Of a DNA stretch of 64,000 nucleotides, positions 51,604 through 60,567 are shown piece by piece (position 1 is the first letter of the stretch; each line of letters opens with the position of its first letter). Location of the stretch: positions 124,001-188,000 of the forward strand of contig CAWDYI010000008.1 of the NCBI GenBank assembly GCA_963806395.1. The letters run 5' to 3'. The notes under the pieces were generated by a model. The model searched no databases. It saw only the letters and a program-made list of their open reading frames with translations, and had not been told where the DNA came from. Source of the stretch: DASSUW01 sp963806395 (GTDB taxonomy: Bacteria; Actinomycetota; Thermoleophilia; Solirubrobacterales; Solirubrobacteraceae). The translations under genes were made by a program, and so were the position numbers.

Positions 51604-54600
51604 CTAAGCGGGGCCGGGTCCGCCTGCAACCCAAGCCGAGCGGCGAGCGGGATCCCACCACGAGTCCGCCTCGAGCAGGGTGTCCCATACTCGTCCGAGC
51701 GTCGCGCCGCCATCGTGAGCGGCCAGCAGCGGTGTCATCGCCTCGATCGCGGCGAAGATTGCGTCACGGCCATTAAGTCCCCCGAGGTGAACGGCGTCGA
51801 ATGCGAGCGATTGTGCCGGCTCCCAGATTTGCGCGCCGACCAAGATCTCCAGAAGTCGATTCGCCATCGCCGAGCGCTGTGAACGTGTGGGAAGCTGGTT
51901 GAGCGTGGCGAGCGCCTCGGTTACCAAGCCCGCCGGCTCGCGAGCCGGAAGCGCAAGCGAGGCGCGCAGAGCGTCGGAGATCGCGTCTGGCCGCTCGGCG
52001 ATCGGCAGTGCAAGTGCATGCTCCCAAGCGCGCGCGGCGACCCCGGGCGCGCGCGCGTCGCTTTGCTGGGCAAGCACCTCCGCGACAGCGGCGTAGCCCC
52101 GTGCGCGTTGCCAGTCGTCGAGTTGGTCGGCTCGGCTCAGCGCCTCGTCGATGCGCCCAGCCTCTGCATCGTCCCGAACCATCTCGAAGTAGTAGATCAT
52201 CGGACCGGAGAGGTTCTGGTTAAGGTGCCGCACTACTTCCTCAGCCTCGCGCAACTCGGCGGTCGCCTGCGCGGCCGCGGGGGATCCCACCCGCTCGAGC
52301 ATCGCCGCAGCGTGGCTGAGAGCACGCGCACGAGCTTCTTGATCGATGACGTCGACGGCGGCTCGGTGCGCGGCCTGGGCAAGCCGCCGTGCCTCGTCGT
52401 GTCGGCCGTGCTGCTCGAGGGCAGCGGCCGCGGCGACCATCGCCCGCACGTGGATGTCATCCTCGACGATCGCCTCGCACTGGGCGATCGATCTATCCGC
52501 GAGCTCCGTGGCGCGTGCGAGATCGCCAGCGTCGGCCGCTTGCAACGCTAGTGCCGCCATAACGGCGGCCCGCGTCACTGGTTCCGGGATGCGCTGAGCC
52601 ATCTCCAGTGCAGGTCCTCGTTTGCCGGTCTCGGAGAGGCGCAAGGCGATCGAGGCGAACGCCGAGGCGCGATCTGCGTTCCTCAAGATCGCGTCTCCAG
52701 CCTCGACGGCACCGTCTACCTCACCATGCGTGACGAACTCACGCGCGAGACTCACCAGGACCCGATCCCTGCCAATGGCGAAGGGGATATCGCCCGCAAC
52801 CTCGAGGGCCCTACCCCGCAGCCCTGCGGCTTCAAGTGCGTCCGCCGCCCTCTCAAGCGCGTGCGCACGCGCCTTTGCATCATGGTCGATTTGCCGTGCG
52901 ATCTCCAAGGCGTTCTCGGCTAACGAACGGGCCTCGTCCTGCCTCGCGCATGTCGCGAGCGTCTGTGCGATAACGGTCAACCCGTCCACGATCGCCGGTG
53001 CATAGCCATCGCGCAGGACGTCGATGGCGAGGTTGAACGCGGTGGTCGCCTCCTCGACGGCGTCCTGTGCCTGGAGCGACGCGGCGACGGTGGCGAATCG
53101 CGCGGCGTCAGGCGCGCGCGAGCTGTCGACCTGCGCACGCAAGATTTCCACCGCCTTCGCGGGGCACTTGGCCTCGGCGTACAGGTGCGCCGCCTGCAGC
53201 TGAGCGGAGCGAACGTCGTAGTCCGGCGCGTCCCGCTTGGCGCTCGCCTCCTCAAACCGACGAGCAGACGTACGCGCCGCCTCGACGTCGCCGATCGCCG
53301 CGAGCAGGCGACAGAGCGTCCACTCCAGCGCGGTGGAACCCGGGTTCAACTCAACTGCATGACGGACGAAATCCGCGAGCTGCTCGAGTCCCCGCGCGGA
53401 GAGCACCCCGTGAAGCATCATGACCAGCTCGACGAAGAACTCGCTCTGCAGTGACTCGGTGACAATGTAAACAGCCACGTCCTCGCGTCCCGCTAGGGCC
53501 AGGGACTGAAGAGTGACTTCGAGGCTCTGTAACGCGAGAGGCCAATCACCTATAGAGCCCAAATGCGTGATTTCGCGGCTCGCACGTATGGCGAGCGAAG
53601 GTGCTATGGCCGCCTCGGCGGCCCGGCGGGCGAGCGCATCCTGATCTGCGCGCGCGGCCGCCGCCGCAACAAAGGCGAATCCGGATGCCGCGGTCTGAGG
53701 GTTCCGCTCGATGCTGAGCACGTCAATTGCGCGCTCGAGGAGTTCGGCTGACCGTCCGGGGTCCGGGACGTGCAACGCGATCTCGACGAGAGCTTCCACA
53801 CGGACGATCGCGGCGTCGGTCAACGAGGCGTAGGCCAGCGCCCGTCGCACATGACCCGTCGCCGCGAGCGTCGCTAGCGCGCGTGGCGGGACGTGGCGAT
53901 GGATTCCGCGAAGCGTTGCGAGCAGAGCGCCCTGGCGGATAAGGATCGGCAGCCGCGACGCAACTCGTCCCTTCTCCGCAACCTGCATCGCGTATGTAAC
54001 GCTCCTCACAAAGAGCTCGCGAGACCCGTGCCGGGCCTCGATCGCCCGCAGCATCGGCTCACAGATCAGCGCGTCGAGACGCTCCGCCGCGTTCCGCTCG
54101 TCGCTGGCCTCGCGCACATGTGCAGCCAGATGCTCCAAGGCGTAGTCGTCTATGGAGTCCCAATCCGCCTCGCGCCAGGTGCCTGCATCGCCCCTGTACG
54201 CCTCGACGACGCGAGCGTTGTGCACTGCAGGATCACACCAGTACTCCTCCGCCCGCCGCTGGTCGCGAAGGAAGTCGGCGAACGACTGGTGGTACAGCGC
54301 CCATGCCGTCCTCGTGCCGTGATGACTGGCGTCGAGGAACTGCTCTGCGTCGCGTGCGATCAGGCCGATGTCCTGTTCGGCCACGCCGACCATCGGTCCG
54401 AGCTGGGCCGCTGTCAGCGACTCGTTTGCGATCGCGAGCACGCCCAAGAACGGCCGGATCCGCTTCGGCCATGCGTCGGGGCGGCCCTCGAGCATGCGCT
54501 CGAGGTCGGCGATGTAGAGCTGGTCAAGTCCGGGCGGGAGCGCGTCCACCGAGTCCTCGTCGATGGCTTCCCGGCGGCGCTCGAGCATGGTCGCGAGGTG

Positions 54601-55482
54601 GCGCAGGTACTGGAAGTTGCCGGCGCTCTTGTGACTCACCAGATCGATGAACCGACGAGGGTCGATGTCAGCGGCGATCCGTTCGGCGATCGTGGCGTTA
54701 CCGAGCAGATGCTCCTCGACAAATGCGCGCACATCCGCGTCAGCGTTTGCTGCCTCTTCGGGCGCGGAAAGCGAGCGCTGCCAACAACCGGGCGGGAGGC
54801 TGCGAAGGACCCGGCGATCCGGCCGGGTCGTGACGATGAACCGGACCGCATCCGGCAGCGCATCCATCCCAGCCAGGAGAGACACAATCGACTTCGGACC
54901 GCTGTAAGCAAGGGCCTCGTCGAGCGCGTCAACGAGGATCACGATGCGGGTCTCCGGCTCAGCCGCCGCCAGCGCGCGCAGCGGCTCCGCCACCAGGCGA
55001 CGGAATGCTTCCTCGGCCGGCATCAGCTCGCTGATGTGAAGGTGCTCGACATAGACGCCAACGACCGTTGCGGCCGCTGTGCCGGCGCTCGCGCGTCCTT
55101 CAATGCGGATGTGGCCGCCAGCGCTATCCGCATCGAGAAGTGCCCGGCAATAGGGCGCGAAGTGTTGAAGTTGCAACGCGAGCGAGCGCACGAAGCCGTA
55201 CGGACTTATCCAGTCCGTACCCCGCCTCACAAAGAACGCTGCGCTGAGAAATCCGTGCTCGAGATCGCACGCCCGACGTCGGGTGTCACGCGAGAGCTCC
55301 CAGAGCCGTCCTGCCACTGCCGTCTTTCCTGAGCCAGGCTCTCCCAACAGCGCGAAGCACCTTGGTGCCAGCGGATCGTCGAGCCAGGACTCCACGGCAT
55401 CCAGCACCCAGCGACGTCCGACGAAGCCAGCGGTTCGCCGGGCGACAAAAGCGTCGGACTCTCCGGGCACACCCGAGGTCAT
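51604..55482 (-). CDS. NACHT/STAND-type NTPase with long helical-repeat C-terminus
   Basis: This is a 1292-residue protein from ATG 55482. Residues about 18-270 form a STAND NTPase: FVGRRWVLDAVESWL, Walker A GEPGSGKT (47-54), Walker B VILVDALDEA (181-190), and VTTRPDRRVL (218-227). A winged-helix-like part with LYHQSFADFLRD follows at about 370-440. From about 470 to the end there are Ala-rich amphipathic helices in TPR-like repeats. There is no N-terminal effector domain. Bacterial NACHT/Avs-type proteins with this layout sense phage components through the repeat domain; a defence role here is inferred from architecture and island location. It is followed by a small partner gene. Confidence 0.8.
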   Translation of the reverse strand: MTSGVPGESDAFVARRTAGFVGRRWVLDAVESWLDDPLAPRCFALLGEPGSGKTAVAGRLWELSRDTRRRACDLEHGFLSAAFFVRRGTDWISPYGFVRSLALQLQHFAPYCRALLDADSAGGHIRIEGRASAGTAAATVVGVYVEHLHISELMPAEEAFRRLVAEPLRALAAAEPETRIVILVDALDEALAYSGPKSIVSLLAGMDALPDAVRFIVTTRPDRRVLRSLPPGCWQRSLSAPEEAANADADVRAFVEEHLLGNATIAERIAADIDPRRFIDLVSHKSAGNFQYLRHLATMLERRREAIDEDSVDALPPGLDQLYIADLERMLEGRPDAWPKRIRPFLGVLAIANESLTAAQLGPMVGVAEQDIGLIARDAEQFLDASHHGTRTAWALYHQSFADFLRDQRRAEEYWCDPAVHNARVVEAYRGDAGTWREADWDSIDDYALEHLAAHVREASDERNAAERLDALICEPMLRAIEARHGSRELFVRSVTYAMQVAEKGRVASRLPILIRQGALLATLRGIHRHVPPRALATLAATGHVRRALAYASLTDAAIVRVEALVEIALHVPDPGRSAELLERAIDVLSIERNPQTAASGFAFVAAAAARADQDALARRAAEAAIAPSLAIRASREITHLGSIGDWPLALQSLEVTLQSLALAGREDVAVYIVTESLQSEFFVELVMMLHGVLSARGLEQLADFVRHAVELNPGSTALEWTLCRLLAAIGDVEAARTSARRFEEASAKRDAPDYDVRSAQLQAAHLYAEAKCPAKAVEILRAQVDSSRAPDAARFATVAASLQAQDAVEEATTAFNLAIDVLRDGYAPAIVDGLTVIAQTLATCARQDEARSLAENALEIARQIDHDAKARAHALERAADALEAAGLRGRALEVAGDIPFAIGRDRVLVSLAREFVTHGEVDGAVEAGDAILRNADRASAFASIALRLSETGKRGPALEMAQRIPEPVTRAAVMAALALQAADAGDLARATELADRSIAQCEAIVEDDIHVRAMVAAAAALEQHGRHDEARRLAQAAHRAAVDVIDQEARARALSHAAAMLERVGSPAAAQATAELREAEEVVRHLNQNLSGPMIYYFEMVRDDAEAGRIDEALSRADQLDDWQRARGYAAVAEVLAQQSDARAPGVAARAWEHALALPIAERPDAISDALRASLALPAREPAGLVTEALATLNQLPTRSQRSAMANRLLEILVGAQIWEPAQSLAFDAVHLGGLNGRDAIFAAIEAMTPLLAAHDGGATLGRVWDTLLEADSWWDPARRSAWVAGGPGPA

Positions 55483-55695
55483 CGCCGCCACCGTATCCGT
55501 ATGGCGGTGGCAGCGGCAATCACTGCTCGACGCGCATCCAGCCCTGCGCCACCGCAGAGAGATCCGCGAGCGTCTGCGCGACACACGCAACGCCTACGAG
55601 GAGAGTCAGCGACTGCAGGCGGCACTCGCCTGTCACGGCCGCCAGACGGATCGCTCGCGTTCTCTGCAAGCTGCTGGTAGATCAGGCCTGGGCTG

Positions 55696-56748
55696 CTAGT
55701 AGCCCGTGATCTGGCGTGTTGTCGACGAGCTCCAGCTGCGGCCCGCCTGAGCGGAAGTCCGGCTTGAGGCCGTTCCGCCCCAGGCTCGGGCCAGTCCGGC
55801 CCGATCCCACGCCTTCGTCGCGCGTTCGGCGAGCTTGCTCGACATGACCGAGCGCTCGATCACTTGTCCTTCGCTCGGACGGCCCTGGCGCAGCCAAGCG
55901 CGGCGCAGGACGTCGCGGAGCGGCTCCGCGATCGGTGGGCGCCGCTCTCTTCCGGCTTCGCTCTTCGATCGCGTCACGAGCAGCCGGCTCGCGATCCGCC
56001 GCCCGTCAAGCACCTCAGGCCACTCGAGACGGTGGATCTCAGAGCGACGGAGCCCGGCGTAGAGGGCGATCGCGTAGGGCACCGCGTCCTCGGGCTCGAG
56101 CGCGGTGAGCAGCTTCTCTGCCTCGGGAGCAAACGCGACCCGGAGCCGCGGCGTCTCGTTGCTGGGCGGCAGCTCCACCAGTCGCAAGGGATTGCGCGAT
56201 GCGTAGCGACGCGTCGGCGTTATGGCCCAGGCATACATCGCCGAAGCGACGGCGACCAGCGTGGAGATTCGGGACCGCGAGAGCCCTTCGCGACTGAGCC
56301 GGTCGCACCACATCTGCCATTCGAGCTCGCTGATTTCCTCGGCTGGCATTGAGCCGAACTCCGGACGCAGGAAGTTCCGGTACGCGCGGGCGTAGTCTGC
56401 GACGGTCGTCTCGCTGTAGGGCCTGCTCCGGCCCTTTCGGCGCCCGATCGTCCCGGCTTCGACCCCGGCGAGCCATTCGTCTCCGATGGTCTCGAGCATC
56501 CGCCCAGCCGCCGCCTGCTCTTTGAGCCGCGCAGCGCCGGTGCGAGCCGCGGCGAGCCAGGACAGCACCTCGCTGCGATCTTTGGCGACCGGCTTCTGCC
56601 ACTCCATCCTCTGGTCGACCGGATTCCAGCGGCGCCCGCGCCACGACGGGTCGCATCGGCAGCGCTCCGCCTCATTCTCGGAAGCGGGGCACCGCTTCTG
56701 ATGCGCGACGTACACGTCGGTGGTTTTCGTCTTACGCCAGTTCGCCAT
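55696..56748 (-). pseudogene. Tyrosine recombinase (integrase), C-terminus lost
   Basis: This 350-residue frame has a zinc-finger-like Cys-rich N-terminus (KRCPASENEAERCRCD), a core-binding SAM-like domain (YSETTVADYARAYRNFLRPE) and the first half of the catalytic domain, including the catalytic Arg in AGLRRSEIHRLEW. The later HxxR and Tyr boxes are absent: after SKLAERATKAWDRAGL the sequence becomes low-complexity. It starts 163 bp from the tRNA 3' end. It is probably the former integrase of the inner element, now inactive. Confidence 0.78.
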
Positions 56749-56910
56749 CCTCCGTCTAGGGCGGCCGCGGCAGGACTCGCCCCGGGGGACTGGCGGGGGG
56801 ACTGTTTTGTCAGCCGCTGGGGCGTTCGTAGGGGTTCGCTGGGGTTAGGCGCCCAAGAGCGGATCCGCGCGGATTTGGCGCTGTGCTGTGGATTCGGCCG
56901 TGTACGGTGA
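56749..56910. other. Gap between integrase start and tRNA 3' end
   Basis: There is no gene. GGGGGACTGTTTTGTCAGCC-like sequence at about 56796-56815 resembles the left flanks of attachment modules A and C. GCGGATCCGC is a small palindrome in the expected attachment-arm region. Integrase arm sites or the integrase promoter probably lie here. Confidence 0.4.
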
Positions 56911-56984
56911 TGCCGGAGGAGGGACTCGAACCCCCGACACGCGGATTATGATTCCGCTGCTCTAACCGACTGAGCTACTCCGGC
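56911..56984 (-). tRNA. tRNA with anticodon CAU (Met, or Ile2 if lysidine-modified)
   Basis: A full cloverleaf reads on the minus strand. The acceptor is GCCGGAG/CTCCGGC, the D arm GCTC/GAGC, and the anticodon stem GCGGA/TCCGC around loop ATCATAA (anticodon CAT). There is a 5-nt variable loop and the T arm GGGGG-TTCGAGT-CCCTC with one G-T pair. The discriminator is A and CCA is not encoded. It is the integration target of the island: its 3' 52 bases recur at 38111, 50175 and partly at 48952. Confidence 0.95.
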
Positions 56985-57089
56985 GGGGCCGGCGGATTCT
57001 AGCTTCGTCGATCGGTCGGGAATAAACGCGGTGCTGGTGCGTCTTGGGATGCAACGCAGTTCTCTCACCGCCGCCAAGGAGCCCCGCAG

Positions 57090-57401
57090 ATGTTTTCCGC
57101 CACCGCCTACGTGATCCGAGATGTCCGTGTCGACGACGTGCCCGAGCTGGTGCGGCTCGGCTGGACGACGTCGGACGAGTGGCCGAGCGGCCACATCCTC
57201 GTCGGTGAGATCAACGGCGTCGTCGCCGCCGGGCTCGCGATCGACGAGAACCGTTCCGTGCACGCCGACGTCGCCCGTGCGCCCTACCTCCTCGCGCACA
57301 TGCGCGCCCGCGCGGCCGGGATCCAGGCGTTCAAGCGGACGCCGGACGTCGCCGAGCGGATCCGTGAGCGGATGGCGCCGGGCGTCGCCGTCGGCGCATA
57401 A
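57090..57401 (+). CDS. Small GNAT-like hypothetical protein
   Basis: This is a 103-residue protein; AAGGAG lies upstream of ATG 57090. AYVIRDVRVDDVPELVRLGW looks like the N-terminal strand-helix of acetyltransferases, and HILVGEINGVVAAGLAIDEN is like the next two strands. The acetyl-CoA loop is absent because the protein ends early. It could be a truncated GNAT fold or a distinct small family. It stands on the chromosome side of the tRNA. Confidence 0.6.
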   Translation: MFSATAYVIRDVRVDDVPELVRLGWTTSDEWPSGHILVGEINGVVAAGLAIDENRSVHADVARAPYLLAHMRARAAGIQAFKRTPDVAERIRERMAPGVAVGA

Positions 57402-57445
57402 AAGCCGCACTCCTGCCCCCACACCCCCAAGGGGCGGCCAGACAG

Positions 57446-57476
57446 CGCGGCGGGAGGTGGTAGGACTCCCGCCGCG
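57446..57476 (+). promoter_or_regulatory. 11-bp hairpin abutting the formimidoyltransferase start codon
   Basis: CGCGGCGGGAG (57446-57456) pairs perfectly with CTCCCGCCGCG (57466-57476) around a 9-nt loop, and the last paired G is the first base of the GTG start. The only ribosome-site-like GGGAGG (57452-57457) is inside the stem. It may terminate the upstream transcript or control translation. Confidence 0.5.
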
Positions 57477-58306
57477 TGCTGCTCGCCGTTCCGAACATCT
57501 CCGAGGGTCGTGACCAGCCGGCCCTTGACGCCATCGGCGCCGCTTTCGGCCCCGGGCTCATCCACGCGTCGTCGGACCCTGACCACCATCGCTCGGTGTT
57601 CACGGTCCAGGGTGAGCCTGGGGCGCTGGCAGAGACCGTGCTGAACGGAGCCAGGGTGGCGATCGGACGGATCGACCTGGCCCACCACGAGGGCGCCCAC
57701 CCACGCGTCGGCGCGATCGACGTGGCGCCGATCGTGTACCACGACCTCGCCGACCGCGGGGCGGCCGTCGCGGAAGCGCTCGTGCTCGCGGACCGGCTCG
57801 CCGCCGAGCTCGACCTGCCGGTGTTCCTCTACGGCGCGCTCGCGGGCGGGCGCACGCGCGCGGAGGTGCGGCGCGGCGGTCCGGAGGAGCTCCAGCGACG
57901 GATCGACGTCGGCGAGCTCGAACCCGACGCCGGGCCGCGCAGGCTGCATCCCACGGCCGGAGCCGTGCTCGTCGCCGCCCGCGCGCCGCTGGCGGCCTTC
58001 AACGTCGAGCTCGCCGCCCCCGCCACCCTCGACACGGCCCGGAACATCGCCGCCCGCATCCGCGAGGGCGGCAGCGAGGGGATGCCGGGCGTGCGCGCGC
58101 TCGGACTCGAGCTCGCGCGAGCGCGCACGATCCAGGTCTCGACCAACGTGGAGGACCTCGATCGCGTCACGCCGGGCGACGTGGTCCGCGCGGTCCAGCG
58201 GCACGCCGCGGTCCAGGCCGCCGAGCTCGTCGCGCCCGCTCCGCGCAGCGCGTTCGAATCCTTTCCCGCCGAGATTCCGCTGCACGGCGCGCCTCTGCTG
58301 GACTGA
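57476..58306 (+). CDS. Glutamate formimidoyltransferase (FtcD N-terminal type)
   Basis: This is a 276-residue protein of the formiminotransferase family, which moves a formimino group between formiminoglutamate and tetrahydrofolate in histidine breakdown. It has VPNISEGRD near the N-terminus, HASSDPDHHRSVFTVQGEP, EGAHPRVGAIDV and the later block GPRRLHPTAGAVLVAARAPL followed by AFNVEL. The cyclodeaminase domain found in the fused enzyme is absent. GTG 57476 is chosen because the protein then begins at the conserved VPNISEG; a strong hairpin abuts this codon. Confidence 0.88.
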   Translation: MLLAVPNISEGRDQPALDAIGAAFGPGLIHASSDPDHHRSVFTVQGEPGALAETVLNGARVAIGRIDLAHHEGAHPRVGAIDVAPIVYHDLADRGAAVAEALVLADRLAAELDLPVFLYGALAGGRTRAEVRRGGPEELQRRIDVGELEPDAGPRRLHPTAGAVLVAARAPLAAFNVELAAPATLDTARNIAARIREGGSEGMPGVRALGLELARARTIQVSTNVEDLDRVTPGDVVRAVQRHAAVQAAELVAPAPRSAFESFPAEIPLHGAPLLD

Positions 58307-58325
58307 ACGGTACCCTCAAGAGCCC

Positions 58326-58691
58326 ATGGCCCAGACGAAGCGCAAGCGCCGGAGCAAGCATCGCGGTAACGCCGCCGGGCAGGTCGAGGCACGCGGCCGC
58401 ACCGGCCGCCGGCCGACCGAGGAGGAGCAGAAGAAGGCCTCGCGCGAGACTGCGGCCGAGCGACGCCGCAACAAGCCGCCCAGCTGGAACAGCGCGTTCC
58501 TGAAGGCCGCGCTGATGGCCGGCCTGCTGTTCGTCTTCACCCGCCTCGGCCTGCTGGGGAGCGAGGCGACGATCACCCAGTCGATCACGATCTGCCTGTT
58601 CGCGGTGCTGCTCTACACGCCGATCGCGTACGTGACCGACCGCTGGGTCTACCAGAGGAACCAGCGCAGGAAGGCGCAGCCCAAGAGCTGA
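58326..58691 (+). CDS. Small basic membrane protein
   Basis: This is a 121-residue protein. Residues 1-55 are very basic and polar (KRKRRSKHRGNAAGQ, EEEQKKASRETAAERRR). Two transmembrane helices follow (FLKAALMAGLLFVFTRLGLL and ITICLFAVLLYTPIAYVTDR), with a basic tail. It is a common actinobacterial arrangement of unknown role. The stop overlaps the next ATG (TGATG), so it is co-translated with the metallohydrolase and synthetase genes. Confidence 0.72.
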   Translation: MAQTKRKRRSKHRGNAAGQVEARGRTGRRPTEEEQKKASRETAAERRRNKPPSWNSAFLKAALMAGLLFVFTRLGLLGSEATITQSITICLFAVLLYTPIAYVTDRWVYQRNQRRKAQPKS

Positions 58692-59326
58692 TGCACGCCC
58701 GCTGCTTCACCGTCGGGCCGCTCCAGGAGAACTGCTGGATCGTCCACGGCGACGGGAGCGAGAAGGCGCTCGTGATCGACCCGGGCGACGAGGAGGAGCG
58801 CCTGAGGACCGCGATCGACGACCTCGGCCTCACGGTCGAGGCGATCCTTCTCACGCACACGCACTTCGACCACGTGGGGGCGGTCGCGCCGCTCGCGCGC
58901 GCCACGCAGGCGCCGGTCTATTGCCCGGAGCTCGAGGTGGCGGTGCTGCAGGACATCAATTCGTACGTCTTCCCGGGGTACGGGCCGTTCGAGCCGTACG
59001 ACCCCGAGCAGACGTTGTCGGGCGGCGATCACCTCGCGCTCGCCGGTCTCGAAATCGACGTCATCTTCACTCCCGGCCACAGCCCCGGCCACGTGAGCTT
59101 CTCGATCCCCGAGCACGAGGCTCTGCTGTCCGGCGACGTGCTCTTCCAGGGCTCGATCGGCCGCACCGACCTGCCGGGCGGCCACCACCAGACCCTCCTG
59201 GACTCGATCGCCAGGCTGCTGAACACGCTCCCCGACGAGACCCGCGTGCTGCCCGGCCACATGGGCACGACGACGCTGGGCCGCGAGCGGGCCACCAATC
59301 CGTTCCTGCACGAGCTCGCGTCTTGA
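58691..59326 (+). CDS. Metallo-beta-lactamase-fold hydrolase (glyoxalase II-like)
   Basis: This is a 211-residue MBL-fold protein. The metal-binding THTHFDHVG is at 55-63, a further His is in FTPGHSPGHVSF, and the DVLFQGSIGRTDLPGG and PGHMGTTTLGRE segments follow. It resembles the small YcbL/glyoxalase-II-like group that often precedes hisS in bacteria. It overlaps hisS by TTGA. Confidence 0.85.
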   Translation: MHARCFTVGPLQENCWIVHGDGSEKALVIDPGDEEERLRTAIDDLGLTVEAILLTHTHFDHVGAVAPLARATQAPVYCPELEVAVLQDINSYVFPGYGPFEPYDPEQTLSGGDHLALAGLEIDVIFTPGHSPGHVSFSIPEHEALLSGDVLFQGSIGRTDLPGGHHQTLLDSIARLLNTLPDETRVLPGHMGTTTLGRERATNPFLHELAS

Positions 59327-60567
59327 GCGACAGGATCCAGGCACCCCGCGGCACGTTCGACGTGCTGGGCGAGGCGGCGCTCGCCCGCAAGTCGCTCGAG
59401 GACATGTCGCGCACGATCCTCGAGCGCGCCGGCTACACGCGGATCGAGACGCCGGTGTTCGAATCGACCGCGCTGTTCGCGCGCGGGGTGGGGGAGTCGA
59501 CCGACGTCGTCCAGAAGGAGATGTACTCGTTCGACGACGGCGGGGGGGACTCGATCACGCTGCGCCCCGAAGGCACCGCGCCGGTCACCCGCGCGTACCT
59601 CGAGCACGGCATGCACAAGCTCCCGCAGCCGGTGAAGTTGTGGTACCTCGGCCCGTACTTCCGCCGCGAGCGCCCGCAGCAGGGCCGCTACCGGCAGTTC
59701 GCCCAGGTGGGAGCGGAGGCGATCGGCTCCGACGATCCCGGCGTCGACGCGGAGCTGATCCTGCTGCTTGCCGAGATCCTCGAGGCGGTCGGCACGAGCG
59801 GGCTGCGACTGCGGCTCTCCAGCCTCGGCACGCCCGACACGCGCGCCGCGTACCGCGAAGAGCTTCAGGCCTACCTGAGGCAGCACGAGGACCGGCTGAG
59901 CCAGGACGTGCGCGAGCGGATCGACCTCAACCCGCTGCGCGCGTTCGACGCCGACCACCCGGGCACCCAGGAAGTGATGCGCGGCGCGCCGCTGCTGATC
60001 GACCGGCTGAACGCCGACGACGCCGAGCACTTCGCCTCGGTCAGGCAGCTGCTCGACAGCGCCGGGCTCACCTACGAGGTCGACCCGACGCTGGTGCGCG
60101 GCCTGGACTACTACACGCGGACGGTGTTCGAGTTCACGTCCGACGCGCTCGGCGCGCAGTCGGGCGTCGGCGGCGGCGGGCGCTATGACGGGCTGATCGA
60201 GGAGATCGGCGGGCCGCACACGCCCGGCATGGGCTGGGCCTCGGGCGTGGAGCGGATCCTGCTCGCGTCGCCCGCGCAGCCGACCGCGCAGCCGCCTGTC
60301 GACCTGTACGTCGCGTACGCGAAGCCGGAGTACCGCGCCGACGCCTTCCGGCTCGCCGCCGACGCCCGCCGCGCCGGCCACGCCGCCCGGCTCGAGCTCG
60401 GCGGCCGGAGCCTGAAGGGCCAGCTCAAGCAGGCAGATCGCACCGGCGCCCGGTACGTTGCGATCCTCGGCGACGAGGGTACGGCGCTGAAGGACATGGA
60501 GACGGGTGAGCAGCGCGAGGTGGAGACGAGCACCGTGATGCACCACATCGGCCGGGGCGCACTGTGA
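59323..60567 (+). CDS. hisS: Histidyl-tRNA synthetase
   Basis: This is a 414-residue class II synthetase that charges tRNA-His. It has the N-terminal QAPRGTFDVLG, motif 2 (YLGPYFRRERPQQGRYRQFA), the HisRS signature LVRGLDYYTRTVFEF and GGGGRYDGL, and a C-terminal anticodon-binding domain. The TTG start at 59323 overlaps the upstream stop and gives the usual N-terminus. It overlaps aspS by GTGA, a common hisS-aspS pairing. Confidence 0.96.
   Translation: MSDRIQAPRGTFDVLGEAALARKSLEDMSRTILERAGYTRIETPVFESTALFARGVGESTDVVQKEMYSFDDGGGDSITLRPEGTAPVTRAYLEHGMHKLPQPVKLWYLGPYFRRERPQQGRYRQFAQVGAEAIGSDDPGVDAELILLLAEILEAVGTSGLRLRLSSLGTPDTRAAYREELQAYLRQHEDRLSQDVRERIDLNPLRAFDADHPGTQEVMRGAPLLIDRLNADDAEHFASVRQLLDSAGLTYEVDPTLVRGLDYYTRTVFEFTSDALGAQSGVGGGGRYDGLIEEIGGPHTPGMGWASGVERILLASPAQPTAQPPVDLYVAYAKPEYRADAFRLAADARRAGHAARLELGGRSLKGQLKQADRTGARYVAILGDEGTALKDMETGEQREVETSTVMHHIGRGAL

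Larger units (their letters stand above)
50175..56984. mobile_element. Inner integrative element carrying integrase remnant and STAND NTPase
   Basis: It is bounded by core C and the intact tRNA (core D), with the integrase gene next to the tRNA 3' end, the normal layout of tRNA-targeting elements. The cargo is a NACHT/STAND NTPase, its small partner and a fragmentary gene. The size is about 6.8 kb. The integrase lacks its last catalytic box, so the element is probably fixed. Confidence 0.7.

Noticed and set aside
53351..54650. Several plus-strand frames inside the STAND NTPase
   Set aside because: All are antisense to a continuous 1292-residue frame with clear NTPase motifs.
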